NCBI GenBank assembly: GCA_905214955.1
Contig: CAJMON010000056.1
Span: forward strand, 1-22,812
Length of the DNA stretch: 22,812 bases
Direction of reading: 5' to 3'
DNA from: an uncultured bacterium
Lineage (GTDB): Bacteria; Bacillota; Clostridia; Lachnospirales; Lachnospiraceae
The notes under the pieces are model-generated. The model worked only from the letters and a program-made list of their open reading frames with translations, was not told the origin of the DNA and searched no databases. Made by a program: the position numbers and the translations under genes. Position 1 is the first letter of the stretch; each line of letters opens with the position of its first letter. Below are positions 21,549-22,812 of this stretch, piece by piece.

Positions 21549-22441
21549 ATCTGCCCCACAATCCGCTCATAGCCGGAAGCATTGGCGTGTATGTCTGTCA
21601 GGTAAATCTGCCGACACAGCCTGTCCTGCGGTGTCACGTGCCGTTTCAGAATGCTGGCTCCGCCGCCCATGATCACGGACGGAATTGCCTTCAGATCGAA
21701 CCCGGCTTCCATAATTGCAGACAGTATTTTCTCCGTGTAGAGCCTTCCCTGCCGGACAATGATTTCTTTTGCGGCCGGGTCCATGCTGCAGCTCTGGCCG
21801 TTCATAACACGTTCGATCTGAATATCCGTTACAGACAGTCCGGTATTTCTGCGTACCTGCTCGGTGATCTCATCCACACACCGGATCACACCAAGTTCGA
21901 GGCTGCGGCAGGTAGCGGCATTTGGAACACTGTTGTCCAGCCGCATCAGGTCTACGGTCCAGCCACCGATATCTGCGAGAAGAACAGAAGGCTCGTCCCG
22001 AACACATTCCGGGTGAAGAGCTAGGGCAGAGTACCCCTGTGGGAACAGTTTTACATCCTGAATCCGGATCTCATAGCTCTCATCCTCGTACCGGAAATGC
22101 AGAGGCTGCTCTTTCCGAAACAGATATTCCCGGAAGCCTTTTTTCTCCCTGCCAAAACTTGCCAGTGGAAGACCGGCTGCCAGAACTACATCTGTTTTCC
22201 GCTCTCCCCGGCGATAGCGGATTTCCTGGGCAATGGCTGCCATTGTCAAAAGATAATAATTGTCATTGGAAGTCTTACTTCTCACCAGCGTCTGCCGCCC
22301 GGTTCCACACACATAAAATTTCCCATTGTACTGCAGGACATTCCGCATGGTATACGGCTCGTAATCGTATCCTGTCAGTCCGGTCGGGAAACATACATGG
22401 GGAGTTTTTATGGCATAATATCCATGGTCAATTCCTATAAT
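21536..22441 (-). CDS. parM: ParM/StbA-like actin-family plasmid segregation ATPase
   Basis: An actin-like ATPase that polymerises to push apart DNA copies bound through ParR. About 301 residues, close to the family's usual 310-330. Motifs are phosphate-1 IGIDHG at the N-terminus, phosphate-2 LLADIGGWTVDL in the middle, and an adenosine motif VIMGGGASIL near the end. The homologous frame begins before any ATG. The first ATG (22348) would remove the phosphate-1 motif, so it cannot be the real start. Upstream codons are ATG TGG TGA, then CTT ATC ATT ATA GGA. I use ATT at 22441 as the likeliest initiator, by spacing from AAAGGATG and fit to relatives. This may equally be a nonsense mutation at codon 3. 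It overlaps the ParR-like gene. Confidence 0.85.
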   Translation of the reverse strand: MIGIDHGYYAIKTPHVCFPTGLTGYDYEPYTMRNVLQYNGKFYVCGTGRQTLVRSKTSNDNYYLLTMAAIAQEIRYRRGERKTDVVLAAGLPLASFGREKKGFREYLFRKEQPLHFRYEDESYEIRIQDVKLFPQGYSALALHPECVRDEPSVLLADIGGWTVDLMRLDNSVPNAATCRSLELGVIRCVDEITEQVRRNTGLSVTDIQIERVMNGQSCSMDPAAKEIIVRQGRLYTEKILSAIMEAGFDLKAIPSVIMGGGASILKRHVTPQDRLCRQIYLTDIHANASGYERIVGQMCAK

Positions 22442-22447
22442 GATAAG

Positions 22448-22461
22448 TCACCACATCCTTT
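22448..22461 (-). promoter_or_regulatory. parM ribosome site with in-frame ATG-TGG-TGA
   Basis: The site GAAAGGATGTGGTGA sits just ahead of the ParM homology. ATG TGG TGA here is in the same frame as parM, so a normal start would hit a stop after two codons. The 14-mer AGAAAGGATGTGGT recurs ahead of the DUF4314 gene. Confidence 0.45.
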
Positions 22462-22504
22462 CTGGTTTTTCTTGTTCTTTTCCAGCAGGTGGTCTTTTGG
22501 TCTG

Positions 22505-22544
22505 GAAAAAGAGAAAAAGGGCAGAACCCCGAAGAGCCCTGCCC
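22505..22544 (-). terminator. Terminator/attenuator upstream of parM
   Basis: On the minus strand, arms GGGCAG/CTGCCC (22539-22544 with 22519-22524) extend inward through G-U pairs to a loop near CTTCGG. They are followed by TTTTTCTCTTTTTCC. It lies about 60 bases before the parM ribosome site and downstream of the promoter-like box, so it would act as an attenuator of the parM operon rather than ending a gene. Confidence 0.7.
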
Positions 22545-22559
22545 GTAATAAAAAATACC

Positions 22560-22591
22560 GCTATGTATATTTGCAAATAAACATGCATAGC
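22560..22591. promoter_or_regulatory. Imperfect 32-bp palindrome, candidate operator
   Basis: Ends GCTATG/CATAGC with a perfect centre TATTTGCAAATA (22568-22579). It lies between the promoter-like box and the attenuator hairpin, overlapping where transcription would begin. A dimeric repressor such as the RHH protein could bind here (inference). Confidence 0.5.
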
Positions 22592-22618
22592 TGTATTCCA
22601 TCATTTTTTATTTGTCAA
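22590..22618 (-). promoter_or_regulatory. Candidate promoter of the parM operon
   Basis: On the minus strand a perfect -35 box TTGACA (22618-22613) is followed after 17 bases by TACAGC (22595-22590), a poor -10 box that abuts the palindrome. The surrounding 22550-22684 is very AT-rich. The -35 match is the main support. Confidence 0.4.
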
Positions 22619-22684
22619 TCAGTGCTGTAAAATAATATAACTTTGCACTAATTCCATTGCTGTTTATTTTTATAATTTGTCCTT

Positions 22685-22812
22685 TTAATCCTTCCGTTCA
22701 AATTTAACTGTATACCTATTGACAATATCATCTTTTCTAAGTTTATATATACGCAGCAATTCATTAATTTTATTTACATCACTAAGATTTCCGTTCTGGC
22801 AAAGAGTACTAT
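22685..22812 (-). CDS. 3' end of an unidentified gene (truncated by the window edge)
   Basis: An open minus-strand frame enters from the right edge and ends at TAA 22687-22685, giving 41 residues. The visible part is rich in Lys, Asn, Ile and Leu (NINELLRIYKLRKDD-like helical text, ending RYTVKFERKD) and is markedly more AT-rich than the genes to its left. The even amino-acid composition and lack of stops suggest real coding. No family is recognised. The change in base composition could mark a different module or the recipient chromosome. Confidence 0.5.
   Translation of the reverse strand, partial: STLCQNGNLSDVNKINELLRIYKLRKDDIVNRYTVKFERKD

Noticed and set aside
1..22812. tRNA, rRNA, insertion sequence, integrase or attachment sites
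   Set aside because: No cloverleaf, transposase or recombinase sequence was recognised, and no terminal repeats could be paired within the window. The element ends are presumably outside it.

Overview
This window looks like part of an integrative and conjugative element (ICE) of the Tn1549/CTn type from a gut Clostridia bacterium, most likely a Lachnospiraceae. The evidence is the set of conjugation families present (PcfB/DUF3801, DUF4314, DUF3789, MobC, MOBP-type relaxase, VirD4-like coupling protein, DUF3991/Toprim protein), purine-rich Gram-positive ribosome binding sites, and a class B sortase with an NPKTG-anchored surface protein. Every gene I accept lies on the minus strand, so the reading order is from right to left. 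The taxon and element family are inferred from protein families read by eye, not from a search.

Right end (22812 to about 21040). The 3' end of an unidentified gene is followed by an AT-rich control region. It holds a TTGACA promoter box, a long imperfect palindrome and a terminator/attenuator hairpin. Next come an actin-like ParM segregation ATPase with an overlapping ParR-like partner, a possible 36-residue ORF, and a protein with two ribbon-helix-helix-like segments and a long Glu/Pro tail. An intrinsic terminator follows that gene.

Central cargo (20430 to 10408). A C5-cytosine DNA methyltransferase overlaps a predicted amidoligase. Then come a 2114-residue thioester/SpaA-type surface protein, a gamma-glutamylcyclotransferase-like protein, and a class B sortase. 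Start/stop overlaps or gaps of 1 to 85 bases suggest one transcription unit. This pairing of an amide-bond-forming enzyme with a gamma-glutamyl-cleaving enzyme around one giant sortase substrate is the most interesting system here.

Junction (10555 to 9963). About 450 noncoding bases, continuing into the sortase 3' end, carry a roughly 61-base periodic array of GAACAC/AGACAC motifs. Next is metK (S-adenosylmethionine synthetase), an unusual gene for a mobile element and plausibly a SAM source for the two methyltransferases.

DNA processing and transfer (8802 to 1). The order is a Toprim primase-like protein, a conserved element protein, an N4/N6 DNA methyltransferase, a DUF4406-like protein, a palindrome-rich candidate oriT, a DUF3789 membrane protein, a 26-residue membrane peptide, MobC, relaxase, PcfB, an ArdC-like protein, a small unknown, DUF4314 and the VirD4-like coupling protein, which runs off the left edge.

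A recurrent oddity is that four genes (parM, dcm, the cyclotransferase and the coupling protein) lack a well-placed ATG/GTG/TTG start.
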